Positions 22,224 to 30,436 of a stretch of DNA of 36,548 nucleotides are shown piece by piece. This stretch comes from JBBTVO01 sp038058335 (GTDB lineage Bacteria > Patescibacteriota > Microgenomatia > Levybacterales > UBA12049): assembly GCA_038058335.1 (NCBI GenBank), contig JBBUBI010000032.1, forward strand, positions 1 through 36,548, read 5' to 3'. Each line of letters begins with the position of its first letter. Positions within the stretch are counted from its first letter, which is position 1. The notes beneath the pieces are model-generated. The model was not told where the DNA came from. It did not search any database and was given only the letters and a program-made list of their open reading frames with translations. The position numbers and the translations under genes are program-made.

Positions 22224-22607
22224 CTACGAATAGTCCTGAATTAGCGAAGAATGCTTTGAGACAAAATCACGCGTAGTACTCGAAAGCAAAAGCTTTTCAA
22301 TCTCCTTAAGAGTGAAAAAGGAAAGCAAATGACCTTCGGCTCGATTAATTTGATTTACGTTGTCATCGGTAAGACTTGCGTGATAGCAGGACTCGGATAC
22401 ATATTCAACATTACCGACCTTTATTCCCATCTCCTGCTCTATGTTACGCTTAAGAGCAGTCTCATCGGGTTCATTGGCATTCTTAGCGCTCCCAATAAAA
22501 CTCCATGCATCCCGACCATCATCAAGCGAATTTTTTTGCTTATACATTAGAAGCGCTTTATTTTTATAAGTGAGGAGTATCAGACTTGAGGAAGTATTAC
22601 CATCCAT
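22224..22607 (-). CDS. Nudix-like protein with a degenerate Nudix box
   Basis: 127 residues. The region GSAKNANEPDETALKRNIEQEMGI aligns with the Nudix box GX5EX7REUXEEXGU but has one extra residue before the first Glu, RN instead of RE, and QE instead of EE. ILLTYKNKALLMYKQKN before it and AWSFIGSAKN fit the beta strands of a Nudix fold. Catalysis may be altered or lost. TATAAT (complement of 22614-22619) ends 6 nt before the ATG. Confidence 0.65.
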   Translation of the reverse strand: MDGNTSSSLILLTYKNKALLMYKQKNSLDDGRDAWSFIGSAKNANEPDETALKRNIEQEMGIKVGNVEYVSESCYHASLTDDNVNQINRAEGHLLSFFTLKEIEKLLLSSTTRDFVSKHSSLIQDYS

Positions 22608-22657
22608 AAATACATTATAGTCCTATTTGACCCAAACATGGCGACCAAAATTGAAAA

Positions 22658-23065
22658 TCATACTTCAAACCACAATGGGCGGCTTTTATTTTTTGCATTT
22701 CCGGAATTGATGTAATTAAATGTTATCTCATCATCTTTCTTTATATTATCTGAAGCAACAAAATCAATAATCTTTTCTCTCTGTTTTATTTTATAAGTAG
22801 CGTTCGGTTTATATGAATGATTATAGATTGATCCAAAACCCAAGACTATTGCTAATCGCTCCATGTTCTTGCCAAAATAAAAGAAATAAGTAACAAGAAC
22901 ACTCTCTTTTAAATTAGACATATCATGCTCCGGAACTTCAACTATTGGACAGTTTTCAATGATCTCCCCTTTTCTAATATCTAGCCTTGCAAAAACCCCT
23001 CTCCCAGCATTAAGAATTTTTGATTTACTAATATAAACTTTGTCTGAAGTGAGAATTTTTTTCAT
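22658..23065 (-). CDS. SET-domain protein (putative lysine methyltransferase)
   Basis: 135 residues, almost entirely SET domain: GRGVFARLDIRKGEIIE, the S-adenosylmethionine-site segment GFGSIYNHSYKPNA (NHS motif), and DEITFNYINS with the conserved Tyr. Two ATGs are possible; TATAAT (complement of 23073-23078) ends 7 nt before the second one at 23065, and only 1 nt before the first at 23071, so the second is chosen. Bacterial SET proteins methylate host or own proteins; the target here is unknown. Confidence 0.88.
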   Translation of the reverse strand: MKKILTSDKVYISKSKILNAGRGVFARLDIRKGEIIENCPIVEVPEHDMSNLKESVLVTYFFYFGKNMERLAIVLGFGSIYNHSYKPNATYKIKQREKIIDFVASDNIKKDDEITFNYINSGNAKNKSRPLWFEV

Positions 23066-23084
23066 GATCATGATTATAACAAAA

Positions 23085-23270
23085 TTAACCCAATCTCTTT
23101 CCCGATTCGATCTGCCTAAGTATTTTTTCTGCCCTAGAAAATCCTATCTTAAATTTTTTCTGGATTAAATATGCGAGAGGAAAATCAAACTTGGTAAGAT
23201 ACTCATAAACTTCCCGCAGTAGAGGATCTTCATCAATATCTTTTTTCTGTTTCGCTGGCTCCCTTTTCAT
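23085..23270 (-). CDS. Stand-alone FtsK-gamma-like winged-helix protein
   Basis: 61 residues. After a charged start (KREPAKQKKDIDED) the sequence PLLREVYEYLTKFDF, LIQKKFKIGFSRAEKILRQIE follows the pattern of the FtsK/SpoIIIE gamma domain (…LLQRRFRIGYNRAARLIDQME), which binds the KOPS/SRS DNA guides of the translocase. Here it is encoded alone. TATAAT (complement of 23277-23282) ends 6 nt before the ATG. Confidence 0.65.
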   Translation of the reverse strand: MKREPAKQKKDIDEDPLLREVYEYLTKFDFPLAYLIQKKFKIGFSRAEKILRQIESGKRLG

Positions 23271-23282
23271 GAAGCAATTATA

Positions 23283-24005
23283 TCAGAAGAATTTGTTTAT
23301 CCAATCAAGAGTTTCCTGAAATAGTTTTTTTTCAACTCCATCTTCATCAAAACAATGAGTAGCTTTAGGTATTATTGCGAAAGCCTTTGGATTATTTGCG
23401 TTTTTAAATAATTTTTCACCTTCCTTGATCATTATGCCTGCACCTGCAACGATTATTTTTATCGGCTTGTTTATCTTTTTTATTAGCTTTGTTGGCTTAA
23501 GTATTTTATTTTCTTTATACATTTCATTACTAATTGTAAATCCAAAGGAAGAATCATTATCATGGTAATATTTATCTAATTCTTTTAAGTATCTTGCTTT
23601 TACAACCACATCTCTATCTCCCGATGGATCCCAAAGAACGGCAGAATCAAAATCTTTCTTTTTTGACAGAAGAACAGATGGTCCTCCGAAACTATGCCCA
23701 ACAACAGAAATTTTCTTTACACCTTTATTTCTGAAATATTTAATAAGTGTATCTAGATCTTGCCCGTGTAGGGAAAGAGTGCAATCATCAAGTTTTCTTG
23801 CATCATCTTGCCAACTATAAAGGTCAAATCTAAAAGTTGAAATTCCTTTCTTTTCAAAAAATCTTGCGGCGTTAAAGAACTGGTGTTCATTTTTATGGCC
23901 TGTAAATCCATGAACAAAGACTACCAAAGGATTATTCAACGATCCTCGCAATATTCCATAAATATATTTTTTATTCTTGAGAGGTATTTTAAAATCTTTT
24001 TCCAT
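23283..24005 (-). CDS. Alpha/beta hydrolase
   Basis: 240 residues. VVFVHGFTGHKNEHQF (oxyanion region), nucleophile elbow VGHSFGGPS with S105, IIVAGAGIMI before the acid loop, and ATHCFDEDG with the catalytic-type His near 222. No signal peptide. Likely an esterase, acyl hydrolase or lysophospholipase-like enzyme; the substrate cannot be stated. TATAAT with upstream TGC (complement of 24012-24017) ends 6 nt before the ATG. Confidence 0.88.
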   Translation of the reverse strand: MEKDFKIPLKNKKYIYGILRGSLNNPLVVFVHGFTGHKNEHQFFNAARFFEKKGISTFRFDLYSWQDDARKLDDCTLSLHGQDLDTLIKYFRNKGVKKISVVGHSFGGPSVLLSKKKDFDSAVLWDPSGDRDVVVKARYLKELDKYYHDNDSSFGFTISNEMYKENKILKPTKLIKKINKPIKIIVAGAGIMIKEGEKLFKNANNPKAFAIIPKATHCFDEDGVEKKLFQETLDWINKFF

Positions 24006-24026
24006 GAGGCAATTATAGCAGAGAAG

Positions 24027-24569
24027 CTATTTCCGTAACTTTCTAATTTCTTTCATGATATCTTTAATCTCATTACTTTCAATAAACAGATCTGCGAAGT
24101 CGAAAAACCCATCCAGATTTACTCCCGTCCTCTTCTCGTTAAAATATGCTTGAAGCGCCAGATCTAGTCTGTCTATTTCTTTATGCATTTTCGCCTCTCT
24201 AGTCTTTTTCTCTTCCATTTCAGTCCAAAGCTCCAAGTACTCATCGCCGCCCAGAAGTTCCAGGATTTTTTTCATAGCAGCGCCCTCGTCCTCTTCTTTT
24301 TTTGAGAGTTTTTTCTTATCTACTCCTTTGTCTTTGGTATACCAAAGCACATCGCCGATAATACTTTCTCCAATGTCATGTATCAAACCCATTTTTATAA
24401 ACTTTTCCGTATCTACTTTTAGTTTTGGGGCTAGGATCATTGAAAGAACGGATGTGGAGAAGGAGTGATCGGAGACGCTTTCGGAGCTTTTGATACCAGC
24501 ATTCACCCAGCCCGCTCTTTTTGTTCTTTTAAGCTTGTCTAAATGCTCATAAAACTTAATTATTTTCAT
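24027..24569 (-). CDS. HD-domain hydrolase (YfbR-like 5'-nucleotidase type)
   Basis: 180 residues. Metal ligands: His35 in SESVSDHSF, His64-Asp65 in GLIHDIGESIIGD (plus E68), and a later Asp in EIDRLDLALQAYF. The order fits HD_3/YfbR-like deoxynucleoside 5'-monophosphatases that trim nucleotide pools. No clear -10 box is seen near this ATG, unlike its neighbours. Confidence 0.88.
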   Translation of the reverse strand: MKIIKFYEHLDKLKRTKRAGWVNAGIKSSESVSDHSFSTSVLSMILAPKLKVDTEKFIKMGLIHDIGESIIGDVLWYTKDKGVDKKKLSKKEEDEGAAMKKILELLGGDEYLELWTEMEEKKTREAKMHKEIDRLDLALQAYFNEKRTGVNLDGFFDFADLFIESNEIKDIMKEIRKLRK

Positions 24570-24621
24570 TGCTTACGGACATAGACGCTGCGTATAGACC
24601 CAGACATAAAACCTTTGGATT

Positions 24622-26103
24622 TTATTTGGAGAAAATGAAACGCATAGCATCCTTTGCCGAATACCTGCCATCGGCACTCTGCTCTATAAGTTTTTTGACC
24701 GGCTCCACATCTTTACCGAATGTAATAATTATCGGTTCTCCCGGTCGTCCTTGTCCTACTGCTGCTGCAAGTCCGCTACAGAGGCAAACTCTTCCTTCCG
24801 TATCTTTAATGTCTCCCCCTTTTCCAACATACGCATTTACCGGTTCTGCGGGACACAAAAATAGAATCTTACCCTTCTCGTTCCGGCGTGCATGAACCAA
24901 ATACCCATAGATACAGCTACGAACTCTTTCATTATATACATCAGGGTCCGATAGCGAACCTTCAAACAGTACTACTTGAAAGGGATAGCCTGTTGGAGAA
25001 ACAATTGCGCTTGTTGTTACACCTAGGGTTCCATTTCTAATCTTAGTGCGTAAACAATCCTTTACCTCTTCCGTGAATCCAGATTCATTTGAGAGTGCAA
25101 AAACAGAGCCGACTTGAATGCCTACTGCTCCTTGTACTTTTGCTTCTTCAAATTTTTCGGCATATGATCCCGCGAACCAAAACGGCTTTCCCAGATCTCT
25201 TATCACGTCAAGATTGGGCTCGTCTTTCTCCCCATAAACAGGCTGCCCTATTTCATCAAATACATTCTTTTTTCTTGGAGGGGCGTTGTGTCCTCCGGCA
25301 AGTGGCCCCTCGATTATAAAGCCGTCAGTTTTAGCCCTATCTTCAAGCACCATTGCCAGTACATGAGACGAAATTATTGCATAATACTTCGGACGTTTAA
25401 GCTCAAATCCCTTTGGAACAAATTTATTTGGATCAAGTACTATTTTAAAACCATCAGATCCCTCTACATCAACCTTGTATGAAGCTTCCTTGTTATTTGC
25501 GAAGTTTTCCAGAACTTCCGGAATTTGAAGCGGTATCCCTGCGCCGACAATTAGCGTGTCAAGTCCTGCCGCCATTGCACCAAGAATTATTGGAAGATGA
25601 GACAGCTGGACTTTTTCCAGAAGATTCATTCCGATTGGACCTTTATGTCCTTCTTTGGCAAGCCAAACTTCTACAAATGCTGCGGCAAATGCTCGATTAT
25701 TATATTCATCTTGTTTTTCTTGGCTGCCGGTTATTAATACTTCCGGTTTTTGCGGTAGTTTATATTTTTGTCCGGGTTTTGGCAAAAATCTATTGAGAAT
25801 ATTTTCTGCAATTTCAGGATTAATGGCACCAAGAGCATTAAGAGCCCTGATCGTATTAGGGTCTCTATCGTAAAGTCTTTGCGGCATCAATATGGGAAGT
25901 CCAACTCCCGAAATTACACCCAGGGTATCCCTGCCAAGCTCTTGCCCTGCAACTGCAACGGCACGTGCCAATCTCCAATCCGATACGCCAACCCCCATTC
26001 CGCCCTGAATTAATTCGGGATTTACGTCTTTAACTAATTCGGGAGTTACAATTTTATCTATATCGGGAACATGGAGGGGTGCGTTTCTAAAAGCTTCAGT
26101 CAT
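24622..26103 (-). CDS. Nitronate monooxygenase / PfaD-like flavoprotein
   Basis: About 493 residues. TIM-barrel FMN enzyme of the 2-nitropropane dioxygenase family: IQGGMGVGVSDWRLARAVA (about 35-53), GMNLL, GPLAGGHNAPP, FWFAGSYA and GAVGIQVGSVFAL (phosphate-binding end). It is longer than nitronate monooxygenases (about 350) and closer in length to PfaD-type enoyl reductases used in polyunsaturated-lipid synthesis. The C-terminal part contains several Cys (CIYGYLV, LCPAEPV, CLCSGL). ATG 26103 is preferred; an upstream TTG is inside the likely promoter (TATTAT, 8 nt from ATG). Confidence 0.85.
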   Translation of the reverse strand: MTEAFRNAPLHVPDIDKIVTPELVKDVNPELIQGGMGVGVSDWRLARAVAVAGQELGRDTLGVISGVGLPILMPQRLYDRDPNTIRALNALGAINPEIAENILNRFLPKPGQKYKLPQKPEVLITGSQEKQDEYNNRAFAAAFVEVWLAKEGHKGPIGMNLLEKVQLSHLPIILGAMAAGLDTLIVGAGIPLQIPEVLENFANNKEASYKVDVEGSDGFKIVLDPNKFVPKGFELKRPKYYAIISSHVLAMVLEDRAKTDGFIIEGPLAGGHNAPPRKKNVFDEIGQPVYGEKDEPNLDVIRDLGKPFWFAGSYAEKFEEAKVQGAVGIQVGSVFALSNESGFTEEVKDCLRTKIRNGTLGVTTSAIVSPTGYPFQVVLFEGSLSDPDVYNERVRSCIYGYLVHARRNEKGKILFLCPAEPVNAYVGKGGDIKDTEGRVCLCSGLAAAVGQGRPGEPIIITFGKDVEPVKKLIEQSADGRYSAKDAMRFIFSK

Positions 26104-26245
26104 GAGCAAATATAATACAATTTTTAAATTTCTAAATCAAGTAAATTAATCCTTAGCTCCTCGAGTACTCATAGCTGCTTACTGAGCACACCGACCGAGA
26201 CCTGTTTAGCATTGTAGTAAATGTCTTATCAGCCTTATGAGCTAC

Positions 26246-27373
26246 CTATGCCGTGGCATAAAGATTTTTCTTCTTCCAAATGTAAAAAAGTAGTAAAATG
26301 ACAGTGAAAATCATCGGTGTGATGAAAAAATATTGAAGATGAGATATCGTCAAATAAATAGCAGCAAAGACTACCAATCTGCCAAGTACCGTCGGTATCT
26401 CCCGTAGAATAATAAATTCTTCTTCACCTTCTCCTTTAATAGTTTTATAGATCGTACTAAAGTAAGAGACGATAAACAGAGTGAATATAAATGATAAAAC
26501 GACAGTTATGAAATATGCATGAAGAGGCTCTTTAGCAATAATCATCAGAGCAAAAACAAAAAGCAGCAGGATTGACGCGAGTGGTATGATTTTTTTATCA
26601 TGGCGTTTGGCATATTTTCCTACTATAAATGTAAAAAGCGCTCCTCCTATAGCGGTTAAACTGCCAACTATTCCCGGTGTTGAAAGTGAGCCGATGATAA
26701 TAAAAATGTATACTCCCCAGAACCAATTTGATTCTTCTAAGACATTATCAAAAAATTCAAATAAAAATAATGACTTATTTTGCGAAATTCTTTTCCAAGC
26801 TTTAGAAAAATTAAGTGATACAACTAATTCTGTGTTTTTAACTTTTGCTAATGGAAAATATGACACAATAAGACCAATTATGGTAATGAGAAATACCGGC
26901 CAGAATCCTATAAAAGGCACGAGGATTGCTCCGATTAAAGGTCCAACAATTCCAAACAATTGAGGCAGAGCGTAAAATTTTGCCAAATTACTTGCCATTT
27001 CATCATGCGCTGAATGCCTAACAAATAAAAGATTAAGTGGCATCCAATACGCATAGTTAGCAGCACCATACACTAAGGCTACAATTTCAAGCGGAATTCG
27101 TTGATAACCTAAGAGAAACAAAAGCAAAAGTTCAAGAATTTTAAGTGGGTAATGAAATTTAAAAACATTAATTAGCCCCGATTTCCTCATCAGGGGAACG
27201 TAAACAAATAATCCTAAGAGTAAGCCAAAAATAGGTGCTATAGCGTAGTATAAAATGACTCTTTCAAGAGAATATCCTAATGACAGTAAATACGCAGGAA
27301 CATAGACGCTGATTATAGATAAAGCAACTGCATTAAGAGTATGAGATAAATACACACGCTGAATGTCTTTCAT
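26246..27373 (-). CDS. MFS transporter
   Basis: 375 residues with 11-12 predicted membrane helices and the loop PLMRKSGLINVFKFHYPLK between helices 2 and 3, where MFS motif A lies. Substrate unknown. The start is placed at ATG 27373: TATAAT (complement of 27380-27385) ends 6 nt upstream, and the protein then begins KDIQRVYLSHTLNAVALS directly before helix 1. A longer frame from 27427 would add 18 polar residues through the promoter. The preceding 26110-26245 gap has no gene I can see. Confidence 0.85.
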   Translation of the reverse strand: MKDIQRVYLSHTLNAVALSIISVYVPAYLLSLGYSLERVILYYAIAPIFGLLLGLFVYVPLMRKSGLINVFKFHYPLKILELLLLFLLGYQRIPLEIVALVYGAANYAYWMPLNLLFVRHSAHDEMASNLAKFYALPQLFGIVGPLIGAILVPFIGFWPVFLITIIGLIVSYFPLAKVKNTELVVSLNFSKAWKRISQNKSLFLFEFFDNVLEESNWFWGVYIFIIIGSLSTPGIVGSLTAIGGALFTFIVGKYAKRHDKKIIPLASILLLFVFALMIIAKEPLHAYFITVVLSFIFTLFIVSYFSTIYKTIKGEGEEEFIILREIPTVLGRLVVFAAIYLTISHLQYFFITPMIFTVILLLFYIWKKKNLYATA

Positions 27374-27494
27374 GAGAATATTATATACCAGAGGTTCGAA
27401 TCCATGATGGGTTATTTTGCTGACCATTTGAGACTACGTTCGGACTGCTTTTCAGCCTAATTATGCTTATGCTGTCAATTTTGTGAGTTAGAGT

Positions 27495-28589
27495 TTAAGG
27501 AGAAAGGAAGTCAATAACGTTGGTAAGAATTGATTGCTGTTTGGCAACCGTTGTCCCGGTATCTGTCGAAACAAATGCAGTAACAGGAGTTGATACTGGA
27601 ATTATACCAAGCATGCGATGTGTCTTTGTACCTTTTACTCTATAAACCACCTCGTTATTACGCATCTCAATCTTCACCACACCAGTTAGCGCTCCAAGTT
27701 GGTCTTGAGCTGTAATGTCAGAAGGTGGCGCCTCGATTCTGTTAATAATGCCTGTGGCAAGCAAGTTCCGGACTGCCTCTTCCGGAAGTATCGTAACTAT
27801 CTTTTGTCCAGTCGGAGTTGTGATAACAAGCTCCTTAGTCTCGACATTGATAGAAAGAGGGAAATCTGTGAACGCAGCTATTTGATTTTGGGTAAGAGCG
27901 AGTTGATTATCAGTAGTTGGCACAAGCTTTACATCATCATCCGCGAGTTCATCTTCAACATCATTCTCCAGCTCTTCAAGCTCGTCATCCTCAATTTCTA
28001 CCTCTTCACCGTCCTCATTTTCAACTTTGAGAACGAGCTGACCGTTTTCTATTCTATATTTCAGTTTTACTGTTCCATTTTCAATCTCAATCTTGGTTGT
28101 ACCGTCATCTTCAATCTTGGTCTTTATTTTCTGTCCATCGGCTGTTTCAATTTCGGTTTCTTGTTTATTGCCTTCAGACTCTGTCTTTATCCTAAAACCA
28201 CTCGGAGAAATAGTTTCTGTTTTTGACTTTATTGACCTCCTTGACGATCCAGAGGTTCCCGTGGTATTTGTTGTCGTTGTTTTAGCGGCTTCTTTTTGTT
28301 GTTCTTCTGCCTGCTTAGCGCTTTCTTTTTGTGTTTCTTCAGTTTGTTTTGCTGCCTCTTTCGCAGCTTCCTCTGCCTGTTTTTGCACTTCACTCTGCTC
28401 ATCCTCACCTAGCACATTCTGGGCACCTGATGTGAGATTTTGCGTTGTATGAATATTGGCAGCTGCAAATACGGAAACAAATACTAAAGCTATTATTACA
28501 AGCGGGCTGGAGAGACTAAGCGATAACAGCGAAGAGGATGTTCTCCTGGAAGATCTGATTTTTTTTTTCTTATATTTATTCTTTGACAT
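27495..28589 (-). CDS. Membrane-anchored extracytoplasmic protein with Glu/Lys-rich repeats
   Basis: 364 residues, no recognised family. A basic start (KNKYKKKKIRSSRR), one membrane helix (SPLVIIALVFVSVFAAA), then an Ala/Glu/Lys/Gln coiled-coil stretch (about 66-103), a Thr/Ser-rich linker, a strand-rich repeat area with alternating E/T/K (QETEIETADGQKIKTKIEDD), an acidic stretch (about 190-215) and a globular C-terminal domain ending at about 364. It should sit on the outer membrane face. The start ATG has AAGG 4 nt upstream and TTGACA about 30 nt before. Confidence 0.7.
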   Translation of the reverse strand: MSKNKYKKKKIRSSRRTSSSLLSLSLSSPLVIIALVFVSVFAAANIHTTQNLTSGAQNVLGEDEQSEVQKQAEEAAKEAAKQTEETQKESAKQAEEQQKEAAKTTTTNTTGTSGSSRRSIKSKTETISPSGFRIKTESEGNKQETEIETADGQKIKTKIEDDGTTKIEIENGTVKLKYRIENGQLVLKVENEDGEEVEIEDDELEELENDVEDELADDDVKLVPTTDNQLALTQNQIAAFTDFPLSINVETKELVITTPTGQKIVTILPEEAVRNLLATGIINRIEAPPSDITAQDQLGALTGVVKIEMRNNEVVYRVKGTKTHRMLGIIPVSTPVTAFVSTDTGTTVAKQQSILTNVIDFLSP

Positions 28590-28670
28590 GCCTTGATTTA
28601 ATAATGAAGGATCTAACAGGCGTTGTCAAGCAGATTTAAAATAAATTCTTATAACATGAAGCAAGAGGGA

Positions 28671-28694
28671 AGGAGAAGGAGAAGGAGAAGGAAA
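28671..28694 (+). repeat. Hexanucleotide microsatellite AGGAGA
   Basis: Three AGGAGA units followed by AGGAAA, between the membrane-anchored protein gene and tRNA-Gln. No gene is seen in 28590-28717. Confidence 0.8.
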
Positions 28695-28717
28695 TGATAT
28701 AGTTTGATCTATTGATG

Positions 28718-28788
28718 CTGCCGGACTTGGATTTGAACCAAGATGAGCGGATTCAGAGTCCGCTATCCTACCGTTAGATGATCCGGCA
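28718..28788 (-). tRNA. tRNA-Gln (anticodon CUG)
   Basis: 71-nt cloverleaf: acceptor TGCCGGA/TCCGGCA, anticodon stem GCGGA/TCCGC with loop CTCTGAA (anticodon CTG), T-arm CTTGG TTCAAAT CCAAG, discriminator G. CCA is not encoded. An extended -10 TGGTAAAAT (core complement of 28799-28804) lies 10 nt upstream. Confidence 0.95.
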
Positions 28789-28834
28789 ATGTGGCTTTAT
28801 TTTACCAGAATTAGGAAGCGTGGACAAACAAAAG

Positions 28835-28861
28835 AAAAACCCCGCGATGTGCGGGGTTTTT
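28835..28861. terminator. Strong bidirectional intrinsic terminator
   Basis: AAAAA CCCCGC GATGT GCGGGG TTTTT: a 6-bp GC stem with A and T tracts on either side. It ends the secreted-protein gene on the minus strand. Confidence 0.9.
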
Positions 28862-28883
28862 CAGAAGTACAACTATTGTAATC

Positions 28884-29234
28884 TTATGGTGTTACCGGAG
28901 TATTTACCACTGCTGTGTTTGAATTCAGCGTATTGGTAATGGTAACTGTTACTGTTGACGTACCACTTGTTATAGTAGTAGTTCCGCCGGTATTAAAACT
29001 CGCGGAATTTCCGCCGGTTGATGCGCCGACAATTACCCCATTGGTAACCACCGCACCATTATTTTGTTCAACCTTGAGCTTCTTAATTACCTTAATCCTG
29101 CACTTGTTGTAAGAAAATGCTCCATTGTCTGTAATCGTGCAGATCTGATCTGCAAATGCAGCACCAGGCAGAAGTACTCCTGCAACTAGAGAACCTGTAA
29201 TTAAAGCTCCTGCAATCTTTTTTTTGAAATCCAT
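28884..29234 (-). CDS. Small secreted protein with Gly/Ser/Thr-Asn repeats
   Basis: 116 residues. Signal peptide: KKKIAGALITGSLVAGVLLPGAAFA with cleavage likely after AFA (about 28). The mature part starts with two Cys (DQICTITDNGAF, NKC), which may form a disulfide, then a low-complexity strand-rich region (VIVGASTGGNSASFNTGG, TTTITSGTSTVTVTITN) typical of CPR surface or beta-helical proteins. Not otherwise recognised. Shine-Dalgarno GGAGGTGA is 7 nt from the ATG, and the gene has a long structured leader and its own terminator, pointing to high, regulated output. Confidence 0.8.
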   Translation of the reverse strand: MDFKKKIAGALITGSLVAGVLLPGAAFADQICTITDNGAFSYNKCRIKVIKKLKVEQNNGAVVTNGVIVGASTGGNSASFNTGGTTTITSGTSTVTVTITNTLNSNTAVVNTPVTP

Positions 29235-29442
29235 TCTTTTTCACCTCCTCTCTTGCCTGCCATAAAAAACCAGCAAAAATGCTGGTTAAATTTTCTCACT
29301 ATAAAACTTATCGTTGGGCAGGCTCATAGGAAATAAGATAAAATCTTCGAAGTGGGCAGATTTCGAAGATTACCGCCGAAAAGTCATGGAGGACAATACG
29401 ACAGTTTTACTATTATAAATTACTGGAGAGAAAGACTGTCAA
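29235..29442 (-). promoter_or_regulatory. Promoter and structured leader of the secreted-protein gene
   Basis: Minus strand TTGACA (29437-29442) and TATAAT (29412-29417; 19-bp spacer) start a leader of about 170 nt. Elements in order: perfect 10-bp hairpin AATCTTCGAA/TTCGAAGATT (29342-29371) with a CTGCCC loop; GCCTGCC (29317-29323); terminator-like hairpin AACCAGCA/TGCTGGTT followed by T6 (29264-29287); then GGCAGGC (29255-29261), complementary to GCCTGCC, immediately before the Shine-Dalgarno. This closes the last 250 nt without a gene. No known riboswitch class is recognised. Confidence 0.6.
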
Positions 29443-29483
29443 GATAACATAAAGACACAAACCATACTGTTAATACCACAAAA

Positions 29484-29852
29484 CTATTTAAGAATTGCGA
29501 TAAGGTAGGGGATGAATACGAGAATACCTACAATGACTGACCCTATTGATGCCAAAAGAACCATCCCGGCTCCTACATCCTTTGCTATCTTTGCTTCAAT
29601 CTTATAATCTCTTGCAATAAGATTGACAACCTCTTCTATTGCAGTATTCAGCATCTCACAGACTAACACGAGAACCATCATTACTCCGAGAATTCCCATC
29701 TCAAAAGGATTTATATGAAATGCTAAGCTTGCAAGAATTACAACAATCGTTATAGCAATTTGAATCCTGAAATTCTGATTATTTTTAACAGAAAAAAGAA
29801 TTCCCTCAAGCGCGTATCCAAATGATTTAAGAATTGAGCCTTTGTTATTCAT
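29484..29852 (-). CDS. dgkA: Undecaprenol/diacylglycerol kinase family protein
   Basis: 122 residues with three membrane helices. The signature EMLNTAIEEVVNLIARDYKIEAKIAKDVGAGMVLLASI (about 66-104) matches DgkA; the conserved Asp of the Ex(3)VD segment is Asn here. Gram-positive-type members phosphorylate undecaprenol. It overlaps the PAP2 gene by 4 nt, so the pair suits recycling of the lipid carrier for peptidoglycan and glycan synthesis. Confidence 0.92.
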   Translation of the reverse strand: MNNKGSILKSFGYALEGILFSVKNNQNFRIQIAITIVVILASLAFHINPFEMGILGVMMVLVLVCEMLNTAIEEVVNLIARDYKIEAKIAKDVGAGMVLLASIGSVIVGILVFIPYLIAILK

Positions 29853-30436
29853 AAAATAAAATTTTTACCGATGCTATAGATAATTATAGTCAATACCGAT
29901 CCCAAAATTCCACCAGCTATTACTTCGCGTAAAGTGTGACGCCTAGAAGTAATTCTAGCCCAGCCCATAATTGGAATTAATAATAACAAAGGAATAAACA
30001 TTCTGCCATAAATTAAGACGATGGATATCGCAAAAGCAGTAATAGCTGCAGTATGAATACTTATTTTTGTCCATCTCAAGAAGATAAAAATAAATAATAT
30101 TCCTATCAGAACTCCAAATCCCATCAAAATCAATATTTTTGGGGCACCAAATAAAATAAGAAATATGCAGTTGGTGATGCAAATTATCAAAGACGAGATC
30201 AAAAGCTTAGGTCTTTCTGATTTATTTGAAACATCCAAATCAGAAAAAATTCCAAAAAATCTTCCTACAAGTACTACGGAAATCATTATAAATATAGAAA
30301 TATAAAAGAAAAAAGACCATTTAATCGCATCATTTATATCGCTTGAATACTTCAAAACAAGCACGAATGGAACAGGAGCAAGAATTACCGGTGGGCTAAA
30401 TATAAGTGAAATAGATTTTGCAATAAATTTATCCAT
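29849..30436 (-). CDS. PAP2-family membrane phosphatase
   Basis: 195 residues, six predicted membrane helices. The three phosphatase motifs are present in variant form: NKSERP (KxxxRP) near 72, SIHTAAITA in place of PSGH near 127, and ITSRRHTLREVIAGG (SRxxxHxxxE/D) near 163. It probably dephosphorylates undecaprenyl diphosphate or a similar lipid. Its ATG overlaps the gltX stop by 8 nt, and its stop overlaps dgkA by 4 nt. Confidence 0.8.
   Translation of the reverse strand: MDKFIAKSISLIFSPPVILAPVPFVLVLKYSSDINDAIKWSFFFYISIFIMISVVLVGRFFGIFSDLDVSNKSERPKLLISSLIICITNCIFLILFGAPKILILMGFGVLIGILFIFIFLRWTKISIHTAAITAFAISIVLIYGRMFIPLLLLIPIMGWARITSRRHTLREVIAGGILGSVLTIIIYSIGKNFIL

Noticed and set aside
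26254..26269. Short inverted repeat TATGCC/GGCATA at the MFS 3' end
   Set aside because: It overlaps the last codons and lacks a T-run on either strand, so a terminator call is not supported.
27393..27403. GGTTCGAATCC, identical to a tRNA T-arm core
   Set aside because: No acceptor, anticodon or full T-stem can be paired around it on either strand.
27374..27427. 18-residue N-terminal extension of the MFS transporter
   Set aside because: It covers the TATAAT box and is polar, before a natural transporter start at 27373.
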